Source: Cardinium endosymbiont of Dermatophagoides farinae
Lineage (GTDB): Bacteria > Bacteroidota > Bacteroidia > Cytophagales > Amoebophilaceae
Direction of reading: 5' to 3'
DNA length: 64,000 nt
Assembly: GCF_007559345.1 (NCBI RefSeq)
Contig: NZ_VMBH01000001.1
Location: 868,001 to 932,000, forward strand
Shown here: positions 30,307 to 41,344 of the stretch, one piece after another
Numbering within the stretch: the first letter of the stretch is position 1
Layout of the letters: each line of letters opens with the position of its first letter
Program-made: the position numbers and the translations under genes
The notes under the pieces: model-generated
Seen by the model: the letters and a program-made list of their open reading frames with translations, nothing else
Database searches by the model: none
Told to the model about the DNA's origin: nothing

Positions 30307-31275
30307 CTAAAAATTTGAACAAAGGGCTTGTGTTTGATGTACAGCTTGCTTATGGATCGCTTCATATTCAATAGGTGTAAGCTCACTTACAAAATACTTA
30401 GCCGGATTGACACATTTTCCATGATAGTAGACCTCATAATGGAGATGAGGGGCGGTTGAATCCCCGGAATTGCCAACAGTGCCAATCTTCTGCCCTCTTG
30501 TTACGACCTGCCCTTCTTTAACGTTTATAGCATGCATATGGGCATAGTGGGTTTGAAAGCCATTGCCATGTTCAATAAGCAGATGATTGCCATATCCTTT
30601 TTTATCATTTTTAACCCATTTAACATGGCCATTCGCAGCAGAATAGACATGCGTACCAGTACGAGCTGCAAAATCAATACCTTCGTGCATCCTAAATATT
30701 TTATAGATTGGATGTATACGCTTACCAAACTGGGCGGATATCCTTTTCAAATTGTCCTTATCAACGGGTATCAGGGAAGGCATGGATTGCAACTTACTCG
30801 CGGTTTTTTTAGCAAGATTGAGTATTTGATCATACGATTTCTTTTGAATGGTTAGCTGACTGGTTAATTGGTCTACTTTAGACAGTGTTTGCGCAATTAA
30901 TGTATCTTTCCCTAAATGGGCATATGTATTGACCCCTCCTATGCCTGCGTTGCGCTCTGAAGCAGAAAGTGGGGTAGTATTCAACAATACCCTGATGGTA
31001 TCATCACGCTCTTGCAGGATATTTAAAAGCGCAGTGCTGCTTTCTATTTTTTTTTGTACCATATGGTAATAGGCCTTCAGCTTTTCATTAGCCTGCAATA
31101 GCTCTATCTCCTTAGGAGAAACAAAACGACCTTGATAATATTTAACCATTAAAATAGCTAATACTACAGCAAAAAATATATAAACAAAGCTACGTACAAT
31201 AAAGGATGATATAGATGTTTCTACAGGCTCATAGCTACAAGCAGCAGGGTTGTAATAGTACTTGGTTTTAAGCAT
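30307..31275 (-). CDS. M23 family metallopeptidase (murein hydrolase-like)
   Basis: An inner-membrane-anchored peptidase that would cut peptide crosslinks in peptidoglycan. Residues about 25-45 form a transmembrane helix (FIVRSFVYIFFAVVLAILMV), followed by a predicted coiled coil (KEIELLQANEKLKAYYHMVQ onward) and the M23 domain with MHEGIDFAARTGTHVYSAAN, HYAHM and the zinc motif HLHYEVYYHG. Intact; the initiation codon gives LKTKYYYNPAACS. It resembles the M23 gene next to a MerR regulator found in other Bacteroidetes. Confidence 0.9.
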   Translation of the reverse strand: MLKTKYYYNPAACSYEPVETSISSFIVRSFVYIFFAVVLAILMVKYYQGRFVSPKEIELLQANEKLKAYYHMVQKKIESSTALLNILQERDDTIRVLLNTTPLSASERNAGIGGVNTYAHLGKDTLIAQTLSKVDQLTSQLTIQKKSYDQILNLAKKTASKLQSMPSLIPVDKDNLKRISAQFGKRIHPIYKIFRMHEGIDFAARTGTHVYSAANGHVKWVKNDKKGYGNHLLIEHGNGFQTHYAHMHAINVKEGQVVTRGQKIGTVGNSGDSTAPHLHYEVYYHGKCVNPAKYFVSELTPIEYEAIHKQAVHQTQALCSNF

Positions 31276-31347
31276 AAAAAATATATAATTATGGAATATA
31301 GAGACCCAGGCTACTTTAATGTAACTAAATTAAACAAAATAGTCAAC

Positions 31348-31467
31348 AATGGAAGCTATTTCTAATGCCAATTTTGTTGTCGAAGCTAGTCTATGCTCCT
31401 CAAATAGATCCAGTATGCTGCGGTGCTCGACTACACTTCAAAATTGCTGATCACAAATAGCTTCCAT
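31348..31467 (+). repeat. Family A repeat, variant-end subfamily
   Basis: The core (CTATGCTCCTCAAATAGATC, GCTGATCACAAATAG) is family A, but the ends are AATGGAAGCTATTT and its exact complement AAATAGCTTCCATT instead of AGACCTTCT/AGAAGGTCT. The ends changed together. Confidence 0.7.
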
Positions 31468-31524
31468 TTGAAAGCTATTGCTAAATGGCAATTTTGTTAA
31501 GGCATATTACCTGCAGACGCAATA

Positions 31525-31564
31525 TAAAAAAGCGACTTCCTAAAAGCAAATTAGAAAGCCGCTC
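31525..31564 (-). terminator. Rho-independent terminator after dnaK
   Basis: On the minus strand AGCGGCTTTCTA pairs with TAGGAAGTCGCT around a loop TTTGCTTT and is followed by a T run. It lies 30 bases after the dnaK stop. Confidence 0.7.
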
Positions 31565-31593
31565 TTAGAATATAGAGGCATAAAGAAAAAATA

Positions 31594-33510
31594 TTATTTT
31601 ACCTCTTCAAATTCAGCATCTGTGACATTTCCGCTACCTTCTTTGGGCTGTTCCTGCTCCACAGTGGAAGCTGATGTAGCCCCGGTGGTCTGCGATTTTT
31701 GGTAAACCTTAACCATGACCTCACCCCAAATCTTGTTTAAAGCTTCTAAGCCACGATCCACACCGGCCATATCTTTGTCGGCATGTGCTTTTTTCAAATC
31801 TGCTAAAACGGGCTCTACATTTTTTCTATCTTCTTCTCCAATTTTATCACCCAATTCTTTGAGTTGTTTTTCAACATCAAATATCAATGAATCGGCTTGA
31901 TTGAGTTTATCTATTTGCTCTTTTTCTGCTTTATCTTCCGCTGCATTGGCTTCTGCTTCCTCGCGCATTCGTTTGATTTCATCTTCGGTTAAACCAGATG
32001 AAGCTTCGATTCGAATCTTTTGTTCTTTTCCAGTGCCTCTATCTTTTGCAGAAACATTCAAGATACCATTGGCATCTACATCAAAAGCAACCTCTATCTG
32101 CGGAGCGCCTTTAGGAGCGGGTGGTATATCAGATAGGTGGAACTGACCAATGGTACGGTTGTGTTTGGCCATAGGTCTATTGCCTTGTAGTACATGCACC
32201 ATAACAGAAGATTGGTTATCTGAAGCTGTAGAAAACACTTCTGATTTCCTTGTCGGAATGGTAGTATTGGCTTCAATCAACCTGGTAAAAACACCGCCTA
32301 ATGTTTCAATACCTAACGATAGCGGAATCACATCCAGCAATAAAACATCTTTTACCTCTCCAGTCAAGACACCTCCTTGAATAGCTGCACCTACAGCGAC
32401 CACTTCATCAGGGTTAACGCCCTTAGAAGGTTTTTTACCAAAGAAACGCCCTACTTCTTCTTGAATCTTTGGTATACGGGTAGACCCGCCTACTAAAATA
32501 ACCTCATGAATCTTGCTGCGTGGATCAGAGATATCACCAAATGCATCTTTTAAAGCTTGTCTACAAGGGGTTAGGGTACGTTTTACCAAGTCATCTACCA
32601 ATTTCTCAAACTGTGCCCTAGATAGCTGTTGTACCAAGTGTTTAGGAACCCCATCAATGGCTGTAATGTAGGGAAGATTAATTTCGGTAGTGGTTGCACT
32701 AGAAAGCTCAATTTTGGCTTTTTCAGCAGCTTCTCTTAGGCGCTGTAACGCTGTTGGATCTTTTCTTAAATCAGTCCCTTCTTCTTTTTGAAAGTTATCT
32801 GCCAGCCAATCTGTTATCTTTTGGTCAAAATCATCTCCACCTAGATGGATGTCTCCATTGGTAGATTTTACTTCAAAAACGCCATCACCTAGCTCTAGAA
32901 TAGAAATATCAAAGGTCCCCCCCCCAAGGTCAAATACAGCAATGGTGCTATCTTTATTTTTTTTGTCCAGGCCATAGGCCAAAGCAGCAGCAGTTGGTTC
33001 ATTAATAATGCGCTTTACAGTTAGCCCAGCTATTTCTCCTGCTTCCTTAGTGGCTTGCCGTTCTGCATCGTTAAAATAAGCAGGCACCGTAATCACCGCA
33101 TCTGTAACGGTAGTACCTAAATAATCTTCTGCACTACTTTTCATCTTCTGCAAGATAATAGCGGAAATCTCTTGGGGTGTATAGAGCCGATCACCAATCC
33201 GCACACGGACGGTATTGTTGGCCCCGCTTTCTACCTTATAGGCCACTTCATTGAGCTCATTGGCTACACTATTGTAACCTTTACCCATAAAACGCTTAAT
33301 CGAGCTTATAGTATTGTGCGGGTTGATAATCGCCTGACGTTTGGCAGGATCACCTACTTTACGTTCACCCTTTCCTCCATTTAAAAAAGCAACTACAGAT
33401 GGCGTAGTTCTTTTACCTTCATTATTAGGAATCACTACTGGCTCGTTGCCTTCCATAACGGCAACACAGGAGTTAGTGGTTCCTAAGTCGATTCCAATTA
33501 TTTTTCCCAT
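31594..33510 (-). CDS. dnaK: Molecular chaperone DnaK (Hsp70)
   Basis: The 638-residue cytoplasmic Hsp70, full length. N-terminal ATPase domain has [56 protein letters not shown] and [14 protein letters not shown]; the substrate domain has [20 protein letters not shown], and the C-terminal end ends DAEFEEVK. It is well conserved and intact. It acts with DnaJ and GrpE, which are not nearby. A terminator follows it on the minus strand. Confidence 0.97.
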   Translation of the reverse strand: MGKIIGIDLGTTNSCVAVMEGNEPVVIPNNEGKRTTPSVVAFLNGGKGERKVGDPAKRQAIINPHNTISSIKRFMGKGYNSVANELNEVAYKVESGANNTVRVRIGDRLYTPQEISAIILQKMKSSAEDYLGTTVTDAVITVPAYFNDAERQATKEAGEIAGLTVKRIINEPTAAALAYGLDKKNKDSTIAVFDLGGGTFDISILELGDGVFEVKSTNGDIHLGGDDFDQKITDWLADNFQKEEGTDLRKDPTALQRLREAAEKAKIELSSATTTEINLPYITAIDGVPKHLVQQLSRAQFEKLVDDLVKRTLTPCRQALKDAFGDISDPRSKIHEVILVGGSTRIPKIQEEVGRFFGKKPSKGVNPDEVVAVGAAIQGGVLTGEVKDVLLLDVIPLSLGIETLGGVFTRLIEANTTIPTRKSEVFSTASDNQSSVMVHVLQGNRPMAKHNRTIGQFHLSDIPPAPKGAPQIEVAFDVDANGILNVSAKDRGTGKEQKIRIEASSGLTEDEIKRMREEAEANAAEDKAEKEQIDKLNQADSLIFDVEKQLKELGDKIGEEDRKNVEPVLADLKKAHADKDMAGVDRGLEALNKIWGEVMVKVYQKSQTTGATSASTVEQEQPKEGSGNVTDAEFEEVK

Positions 33511-33678
33511 GTCTAATTTCTAGTTTGATGTGATTATTTTCTCTATCGTAGAACAATTTATTTTATACATTAGGGAAATACAAAGTCCATGCCAAAATAG
33601 CTATTTTATACTAGGTTATGCCAAAATGACATAATCTGCAACAGCATAGTGCATAAAAGGTAGTTTGAAAAGCTTTGC

Positions 33679-35867
33679 TTATGCCCTTTTCGCTCGAACT
33701 GGTTGAGCACCTTTCTGGCTTTTTACAATGTTTTGGTTGGATGGCTCTTCTGAAAAGTTTTTCTTGTACTTGTCTGGATGGCTGATAATATCTCTGGCTT
33801 GCTGCAACATTTCAGCTGCATAGCCTTGTTCTGCCAGTATATCTATGGCAATGGTTTGGTTAGAGGCACCAGGGACCACTTTATAGGTATACTGTATTTT
33901 GCCATCTTTGCCCATAGGTTTGATAAAAACTTTATAATTTTTAAAGCCTTTTTGGGGTTCGCGTTTTTCTAAAAGCATAACGATTGGGTAGTGGGTGGCC
34001 ACAATGTTGAGCGCATTGCTATATCTTGCAATATAATTTAATACGGAATATTCTGCTGCGGCACCTTCTATTGGATTGGTTCCACTAAAGGGTTCATCAA
34101 AAATAGTAAAACTAAATTCTCTTTCTTTTAACTGTTTCAATAGGTTTAAATGGGACTGAAACCGATCCACTTCTGCCATAAAAAACGATTTACCGGCGGC
34201 AATGTCATCGGTAATATCGATATAGGTATTGATCTTACTAAATGGGGTCATTTCACAAGACTTAGCGGGTGCAATACCAAAGGTTTGACTGAGCAAAATA
34301 GTGATGGCCACGCCGGTTAAAAAGGTAGATTTACCACCTGCATTGGGACCGGTTAAAATGATATTTTGACTTTTAGTGGCGCCATCCATGGTTACATCAT
34401 TGCCAATAGCAGTAGTAGGGGTTAACATGGGGTTCCACATTTCAACAAAGGACAAACGAGGCTTTGTATATAGTTTGGAGGATAAGAACTTGGTAAATGT
34501 ATAGCGATGTGGCCCATTGATAGCAGCTGTTTCTTGCATCAGTGTGGCCATGGCTAAAAAAGTATCCAACTCCCCTAAGGCATACATGGCATCATGGAAA
34601 ACTGCTTTATGCTCCACAAAAAGCTTATAGCTGGCAAGTAACTTACCAGCATTATTCCACAAATAGGACCAAGAACGGAGGGGCAAGCTCTCTAGGTAAC
34701 GCAATAAATTACCAAACTCGGAGGATTCATTCGAGCGTGCCAGTAGCGCGCTTATAGGCTGGATTTGCTTGCTATACAGTGCTGCCAACTCAGGATTCTG
34801 TTCAACCAATGCATTGACTCTTTTAGCAGCAAATAAAAAGGTTTGCAGATCTGCCATACGCAAAGCAAGGTTTCTCAAAACGCCTGCATACTCTTTGTAG
34901 TTGGCATATCCTCTATAGTATTGGTAAAACGAATGGATAGTATAAAAGGCATTAATGGTATAGATCGCGTACTGATCTTTAGAAGAGATCGGTTTCCCGT
35001 TTTTTTTTGCTTCATTAAGCAAATCATTAGTTTAGTGTGGAAAAAATTGTATATAGGTATCCACGTCCCAAACCCTTTGTAGTGATCAGAATGTGATTTT
35101 TTTTCACTCTTAAAGAAGAAATATTGTATTTCTGTAGACAAAAACCCCATCACTGGATACCAGATATAATTAGAATAGATATTCCAAATATCTCGCAGCC
35201 ATATTTTTTTTGTCTGCAATAGGCTAGCCGATTTATTTGAAGCAGGAGAACTCGTATAAAAGAGATTGGTTAAATATTTAACATATTCTTTGGTATAGAG
35301 CGGATCTGTTTCTGTCCATAAAGAGAGCATCGTTTTTTCAGATGTTCTATAATTTTTTAGCTCGTTTCTTAAATCATGATATAGCTGACTATTTTGGCAC
35401 AAAAAGGCTATCAGTCGCTGCCGCTGCGTAAGGGTTTCTAGGTTGGTAATGGGTGCGCTAATAAATGAAGCAAGCGCTACTTCTCCTAAAACGGTAATGG
35501 TCTTATTAATCCGGGATAAGAAATGATAATCAGGCGTAGTAGTAGTAGTACCACAAAAAAGATTCAAATCATTCCAAACATATGGGTTCAATAGCTTACC
35601 CGCCTCTTGACACTGCGCCTGGTAGGCATCACTCTTGGCAAAAATTTCATTGAATACTACCGCTCGTTCTGTTCTTGGTGAAAGATGGATATTGGTAACA
35701 TCTACACGGCTGCCTTGTTTAGCTTGAGGAGCCACGGGTTGTACCGCTTCAGCAAATGATTTCAGATAGTGATCGGCCAATTGTGTAGCCAGGGAAGGAC
35801 GCTTTTCGGTAGCTGTAACCGCAACCGGCAAACAAAACATAAATAGTAAGGATGAAATGATACGCAT
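33679..35867 (-). pseudogene. Secreted MutS-like ATPase, frameshifted
   Basis: Protein with a MutS-type ABC ATPase domain but with an N-terminal signal peptide (IISSLLFMFCLPVAVTA), not the DNA mismatch-binding domain I. The middle part resembles MutS core/lever helices. The C-terminal ATPase has Walker A ILTGPNAGGKSTFLTG, FTIFDEPFSGTNPIEGAAAE (Walker B), ATHYPIV, and a basic tail (SQKGAQPVRAKRA). The first frame covers 35867-34875, the second 35022-33679; a one-base indel near 35030-35040 joins FHT to NDLLNEAKKNGKP. A clear exported MutS-like protein would be unusual. Its role is unknown; exported membrane MutS-like proteins exist in Bacteroidetes as hypothetical proteins. Confidence 0.7.
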
Positions 35868-35961
35868 AAAAAATTAAATTTATCTATTAAAATTTGACTT
35901 GCTAGAACAAGGTATTCAGTATCTGCTCCAATCAGTAGTAAAAAGGCGTTTATATCACATT

Positions 35962-36202
35962 TTTTCTTGATCACCAGGATGATTATGCCTACCACTTTTT
36001 GCTTGATCAAAAAGTGGGCAAAAAATCAAGCCCTGTGCAAAAAGTTGCTAAAAGCAGCGCTTAGAGCTAGAAAAACAGAACTCGCCCGCTATGCGGGCTC
36101 AGACATGCTGTTTTTCTAGCTCTAAGCGCTGCTTTCTAAACGTAACTTTTTACAATGGGCGTTTTTCTTTTTCTCGGGTATAACCTTTCCAGACAGCTGA
36201 AT
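35962..36202. repeat. Hairpin repeat family C, copy 2
   Basis: Same layout as 24980-25224: TTTTTGCTTGATCAAAAAGT, AATCAAGCCCTGTGCAAAAA, then AGCGCTTAGAGCTAGAAAAA and its complement CTAGCTCTAAGCGCT. The loop differs (CTCGCCCGCTATGCGGGCTC here). The stem arms have changed at paired positions against copy 1 (CGCCTAGAGCT against CGCTTAGAGCT with GGCG against AGCG). Confidence 0.75.
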
Positions 36203-36324
36203 GGATAGCCTACTTAGTTAATAGGTATAAAGTTACACAAAAAAAACAAACCTTGCCTAGCTACTGATTGAGCGCACAGGCCCTCTTTTGAAACGCGATA
36301 TGCTAAATGGCACACCACAAATAA

Positions 36325-36455
36325 AGACCTTCTGCAAAACCTCTTTCTAATGGCAATTTTGTGGTCTATGCTCCTCAAATACATTTAGTATGCTGCGGTG
36401 CTCGACTGCGCTTCTCCTAAAAACTGCTGATCACAAATAGGTTTTGAAAAAGGTC
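36325..36455 (+). repeat. Family A interspersed repeat, copy 5
   Basis: AGACCTTCTGCAAAACCTCT to TTTTGAAAAAGGTCT, orientation as copy 2. Confidence 0.85.
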
Positions 36456-36546
36456 TTAGGCTTCGAAAGCGGACTACCATATGGCACATCTACAATTTTT
36501 TACTAAATTGCCACGGAAGCGCAGATTTTGATCTAAATCAACCACT

Positions 36547-38030
36547 ATGACACAACAGACATCTTTATCCTGGTTTAAAAAGTGGTTACAGGTTATTTTT
36601 CCCATACAAAAGGGGAAAAGCAAAAAATATTCCTGCTGCTTTTTTTAAAATTTCTTATCTCTTTTGTTTATTGCATCTTAGCGGCACTTAAAGACACGGT
36701 TATCGTTACAGCGAACTGCTCTGCTGCTGAGGTTATTCCGATTGTAAAAGGTTCGGTCATCTTTCCCATCTCCATAGGTGTGGTAGTGTTGTACACCAAG
36801 CTAAACAATTGTTTAAAGCAGTCTACCCTTTTTTATAGCACCATTCTCTTTTTTTTAGGGTTATTCTTCTATATGGTTTTGTTTTGTATCCCAATTCGGG
36901 TAAGGTAAGTCCGCATGCGCTAGCAGATTGGCTAAGCATGCATTATATGGGGTGGTCGCATTGGATTGCGGTATTCCGCCATTGGATTCACGTATTATTT
37001 TTTGTAGTTGCAGAGCTTTGGGGCAAGTAGCACTTATGTTACTCTATTGGAGTTTTGTAAACAATGTTTGTAGGATGCAAGATGCGAAACGCTTCTATGC
37101 TATTTTAATTGCTGCGGGAGATGTAGCACTGATTATTACGGGACCACTGGTTTTGGCCTATACTAAAAAGTATAGCCATAGTGACTTTATATACACGGTA
37201 CAAGCATTAATAGGATATGTGGCTTGCTGTTGCCTAGCGATTCTATTTACCTATTGGTTTACCAATCACACCCTACAGCCAGATGCGGCAAGCATGCAGC
37301 GCAACACCCCAACTAAAACCCTACGGTTATCCCTCTGGGAGAGCCTAAAACATGTAGCCGCTTCTGGGTATCTAGGCAATATAACCATTATGGTGGTTGC
37401 CTGCGGGCTCTCTATCAATATTGTAGAAGGGACTTGGAAAGCTTATCTCAAAGAAGCCTTTCCAAAAGCAGTAGCTTATCAAAGTTTTGTATCAGCGCTT
37501 AACTTTTGGACAGGGGTTATTGCCCTGATCATCTCGCTGTTCTTTAGTGGCGGTATGCTTAGAAAATTTGGGTGGAAAGCAACTGCACGCATCGCACCAG
37601 TCGTTATTGGAATTACCGGTAGCCTTTTCTTTTTAATGAGTTATAGTAAAACCAACGCACCTTGTTTAACCCATTGGATGGGGTCTAAACTGGTTCTATA
37701 CTTAGTAATCTTTGGTGGCATCCACAATATAGCCGCCAAGTCTATAAAATATGCTTTTTTTGATAAAACCACCCAAATGGCTTATATCCCACTTGACCCA
37801 GAAACAAAAATCAAAGGCAAAGCTGCTGTAGACCTATTAGGTTCTCGCCTGGCAAAGCAGGCTCCTCTTGGATTCAAATTGGCTTACTAGAGTTGCTGCA
37901 TACCAATAGCATTCAACCGATTTCTGGATATTACTGTTTTTCTTGCTTATAACCACTATTGCTTGGTACCGCGCCACTGGCAAGGTGGGTCAAGCATTAG
38001 ATCAATTGGAAGCAAAAGCAGCCAAACAAA
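36547..38030 (+). pseudogene. Tlc-type nucleotide (ADP/ATP) transporter, several frameshifts
   Basis: NTT-family carrier that exchanges host ATP or other nucleotides, typical of obligate intracellular bacteria. Start MTQQTSLSWFKKWLQV at 36547. Segments in different frames join into one protein: LKFLISFVYCILAALKDTVI, then HYMGWSHWIAVFRHWIHVLF (third frame, 36905-37030), then QVALMLLYWSFVNNVC onward and FFSGGMLRKFGW to about 37855, then a C-terminal piece with ITTIAWYRATGKVG. Breaks lie near 36625, 36903, 37022, 37858 and 37925, most in homopolymers. Five breaks in 1.5 kb favour real decay, though it could also be a poor sequence region. Its substrate cannot be told. Confidence 0.8.
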
Positions 38031-38033
38031 CTT

Positions 38034-38175
38034 AGACCTTCTGGAAAACCTATTTCTAATGGCAATTTTGGTGTCGAAGCTTGTCTATGCTCCTCAAATA
38101 CATTTAGTATGCTGCGGTGCTCGACTGCGCTTCTCCTAAAAACTGCTGATCACAAATAGGTTTTGAAGAAGGTCT
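38034..38175 (+). repeat. Family A interspersed repeat, copy 6
   Basis: AGACCTTCTGGAAAACCTAT to TTTTGAAGAAGGTCT; 142 bp, close to the consensus. It ends immediately before the mnmA stop. Confidence 0.9.
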
Positions 38176-38176
38176 C

Positions 38177-39294
38177 TTAAATAAAAGGGTTACTTTTTTT
38201 CAAAAGCCGCCACAATCCATCCCCTCCTATTACATCTTCTTCCTCATAAAAAACAGCGGCTTGGCCTGGTGTAATGGCATGGACACCGGTGCCAAAAAAT
38301 ACATGCATTTGATCACCTACTTGTTCAATGACGGCAGGGGTGCCTGGGTCGTTATACCTAACCTTTGTAACGGTATCTAACTTTTTTCCTTTTAGGTCTA
38401 GGTATTTAGATAAATTGAGTTGGTGTACATACATACCATCCCGGCGCAACTGATCAAAGGTACCCAATACAACCCGATTGGTTGCTTTCTCTATAGCAGT
38501 TACATAGACTGGATAGCCCAAGGCAATATGTAACCCTTTCCGTTGGCCAATGGTATAAAAGGGATAGCCTTCATGATGGCCTACTACGGTCCCATCTTCT
38601 AATATAAATTCTCCTCCCTTAACCCTTTCTTCTAATCCAGGGACTTGTCTTTTTAAGAAGCCACGGTAATCATTATCTGGAATAAAACAGATTTCGTATG
38701 ACTCAGATTTATTCACCAAATCTGTAAAGCCACGTTCAGCAGCAAAGGTACGAATAAAAGATTTTGTAAATCCGCCCAGTGGCAGCAAGGTCCTACTCAG
38801 GCTTTCCTGCGAGACGCCCCATAGGGCATAGGATTGGTCTTTTTTAGGATCTAGCCCTTTGGATATAATATAACGCCCCCTTCTGCGCGTACCTTTGCAT
38901 AATGCCCCGTTGCCAGGTAATCACAGCCCAACTGATTGGCACGTTGCAAGAGTGCATCCCATTTAATATGGGTATTACACAATACACATGGATTCGGCGT
39001 CCTACCTGCTAAATATTCAGCTTTAAAATGGTTAATAACATGGCCCCCAAATGCTTCCCTTATATCGACCACAATATGAGGGAAGCCCAATTCAACCGCC
39101 ACATTCCTTGCATCATTGATCGCATCTAAGCTACAACACCCCGTCTCTTTTTTCTTACCACCACTACCCGCATAGCTCCATGTTTTCATCGTAATACCCA
39201 CTACTTCATACCCTTCCTCATGCAGCATCACAGCCGCTACAGAACTATCTATGCCACCACTCATGGCTACCAATACACGCCCTTTTTTACGCAT
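38177..39294 (-). CDS. mnmA: tRNA 2-thiouridylase MnmA, split by one base
   Basis: Adds sulfur to U34 of tRNAs for Lys, Glu and Gln. The N-terminal frame (39294-38851) has the P-loop MSGGIDSSVAAVML, catalytic Cys in RTPNPCVLCNTHIKWDALLQ and LATGHYAKV. The rest continues in another frame (RYIISKGLDPKKDQSYALWG) to 38177, with the second catalytic Cys in YEICFIPDNDYRGFLK and the C-terminal beta-barrel. The break is a run of five G at 38876-38880, where six are needed. The gene is otherwise perfect and expected essential, so an assembly error is the simplest reading. Confidence 0.85.
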
Positions 39295-39318
39295 TTGAGT
39301 AAATTCTTAAAAGATATA

Positions 39319-39460
39319 AGACCTTCTGCAAAACCTATTTGTGATCAGCAGTTTTTAGGAGAAGCGCAGTCGAGCACCGCAGCATACTAAATGTATTTGA
39401 GGAGCATAGACAAGCTTCGATACCAAAATTGCCATTAGAAATAGGTTCTCCAGAAGGTCT
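39319..39460 (-). repeat. Family A interspersed repeat, copy 7
   Basis: AGACCTTCTGCAAAACCTAT to TCCAGAAGGTCT; 142 bp, reverse orientation, directly upstream of the mnmA start. Confidence 0.9.
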
Positions 39461-39800
39461 ATACACTAAATCTTTACCAAATATACTATAAAATTTTAGC
39501 GCGCATAGCGCCGGCTACTACGCAATAGGGTTAAAAGGGGGAGACAAAAGGTCTAGGATAATTTTTTTTGGTAAAGGATACATATTTTGCAGAATCCATT
39601 ATTTATTGCTAGAATTGCAAATATACATAGTTATTATGTAAGCCTAGCCAACCTAGGTTAGGGTAGGCTTTGATATAGGCTCTGGCGCTTAGCCCACAGC
39701 CATTGAAATGTGATCTTTATGTTTCAAATACTTAACCGTGTATAGTAATACTAAACTAAATTTAAACACATTAATAATATCATATCTCATTTTTCACCTT
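39461..39800. other. Non-coding stretch
   Basis: AT-rich sequence with no supported gene. It may hold the promoter for the following PP2C-like gene, but no clear motif is seen. Confidence 0.5.
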
Positions 39801-40785
39801 CTTCACTTAAAAAGCTATTTGTTTATCCAATAGGATTAATCGTTACCTGGTTTTTCTATTTCAAGTTGTGAGTCTCCGCCTCAATCTCCGCTAGGTGATG
39901 TCAATACGGCCTCTATCAGGGATATAAACTTGAAAGGTATAAGCGTTAAAAGTATAGCTTGCAATGGTATTTCGTGCATAGCAAAATATGAACACTACTA
40001 TATTGATTTCAAGCAATTCCGTAAAGACTATGAGATTACTAAAGAAGGGTCATTATATTTATATATGGGCAAGATGCTTGTTGTGTTACAACTAAAGGAA
40101 ATACAGTTGTAGCTATTACCGCAGATGGTGTGGCTGGAGCTGGTATAGGTTCACGAGAATTTGCTAAGAAATTAGTCGGCCATATCGCATCATCCCCTTT
40201 TAAAAATCCAACAGAAATGCTTAATGATGTGTACAAAAAAATACCGAAAATATTCCCTAAAAATAGTCTGAAGGGATCTTCCACTGTTTTTGTATAATAG
40301 CTATTGACCCATCTCGTAAACTAAAATACAGGAATATAGGAGATTCCGCATTCATCATAGTTCGCAACAACGAGATTAAGCATGAATCCATAATAAACCC
40401 AAAAATGCCTAACGCACCCTACTGCTTATCTTTGTGTTTCGATCCAGGGCATCGGTCATGCCTTCATGATAGATCAGTAGACTCTACTTCCGGAGAATTT
40501 CAATTAGAACCAGGAGACGTTGTGATTTCATGTACAGATGGTGTATGGGATCAGTACCCTAACAAACAAGATCTTGTTGATGATATTCTACAGAATCTTA
40601 ATGCACAAGAAGAAGATAATATTTTACAGAATCTTAAGAATCTTGAGGATTTTAATGCACAAGAAATAGCAAACTACATGCGAGAAAAAATAGCCGAAGT
40701 TCATAGAGGTCCAGGACCTGTCACAAAGGGTTCTAAAAAAGGTAACAAAGATGATGCATCTATAACTGTTATTATAATTAAATGA
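39801..40785 (+). pseudogene. PP2C-like (PPM) phosphatase lipoprotein, frameshifted
   Basis: Protein phosphatase of the PPM fold, assembled from three frames. An upstream stretch KKLFVYPIGLIVT followed, after a one-base slip in T5, by FSISSCESPPQ suggests a lipoprotein signal; no clear ATG is visible. PPM motifs follow in order: VVAITADGVAGAGIGS (metal-binding Asp), then, after another slip near 40295, NIGDSAFIIVRN (GDS), DVVISCTDGVWDQYP (TDG) and DDASITVIII at the end (metal-binding Asp). The middle acidic repeat NLNAQEEDNILQNLKNLED is unusual. A lipid-anchored or exported eukaryotic-like phosphatase could act on host proteins; this is inference. Confidence 0.6.
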
Positions 40786-40858
40786 TTTATCCGTATAGCG
40801 GGCTGAGCTGTTAATTTTCCAGCTGGAAAACCGGACATTCCATTAATATTACTCCTAA

Positions 40859-40927
40859 GAAACTGCAGTCAAATGCAGTTTCTTTTTTAGGTATAACCGA
40901 CATCTGTGGGTGGGAGCTGAATGGATA
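40859..40927. repeat. Repeat family D, copy 2
   Basis: AAGAAACTGCAGTCAAATGC, TAGGTATAACCGACAT and GGGTGGGAGCTGAATGGATA match 25228-25298. Confidence 0.65.
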
Positions 40928-40950
40928 CAAATCTTTACTGCTGTGCGTTG

Positions 40951-41202
40951 CTATCCTACTTCTTGAAAATAACCAACCGCATCAACGGTAAAATGCTTAC
41001 GTGGCATCACTTGAAAGATATGTTCCTTATTGCGTTGATGTACTTCAATAGCTTCCTCTGTAATATTGAGTCTTATAGGATCATATTTTAAACCTATAAG
41101 CACTTTCTTATGGCATAAATCATACTGAATGCTATAATCTTTGCTATGTATTTGCTCCAGCGCTTCTAAAGCTGGTTTGTCTACTTTTAACTCAAATACA
41201 TA
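40951..41202 (-). pseudogene. PD-(D/E)XK nuclease-like (PDDEXK_9/DUF1703) C-terminal fragment
   Basis: An 83-residue open stretch without a start reads YVFELKVDKPALEALEQIHS, then KDYSIQYDLCHKKVLIGLKY, and ends FTVDAVGYFQEVG. FELKVD with ALEQI and KVLIGLKY is the C-terminal catalytic pattern of AAA-ATPase/PD-(D/E)XK proteins frequent in symbionts. The fragment ends exactly where family A copy 8 begins (41203), and the N-terminal portion is not found on the far side. The repeat inserted into, or deleted part of, this gene. Confidence 0.6.
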
Positions 41203-41344
41203 AGACCTTCTGCAAAACCTATTTCTAATGGCAATTTTGGTGTCGAAGCTTGTCTACGCTCCTCAAATACATTTAGTATTCTGCGGTGCTCGACTGCGCT
41301 TCTCCTAAAAACTGCTGATCACAAATAGGTTTTGAAGAAGGTCT
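41203..41344 (+). repeat. Family A interspersed repeat, copy 8
   Basis: AGACCTTCTGCAAAACCTAT to TTTTGAAGAAGGTCT, 142 bp. It truncates the nuclease fragment to its left. Confidence 0.9.
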
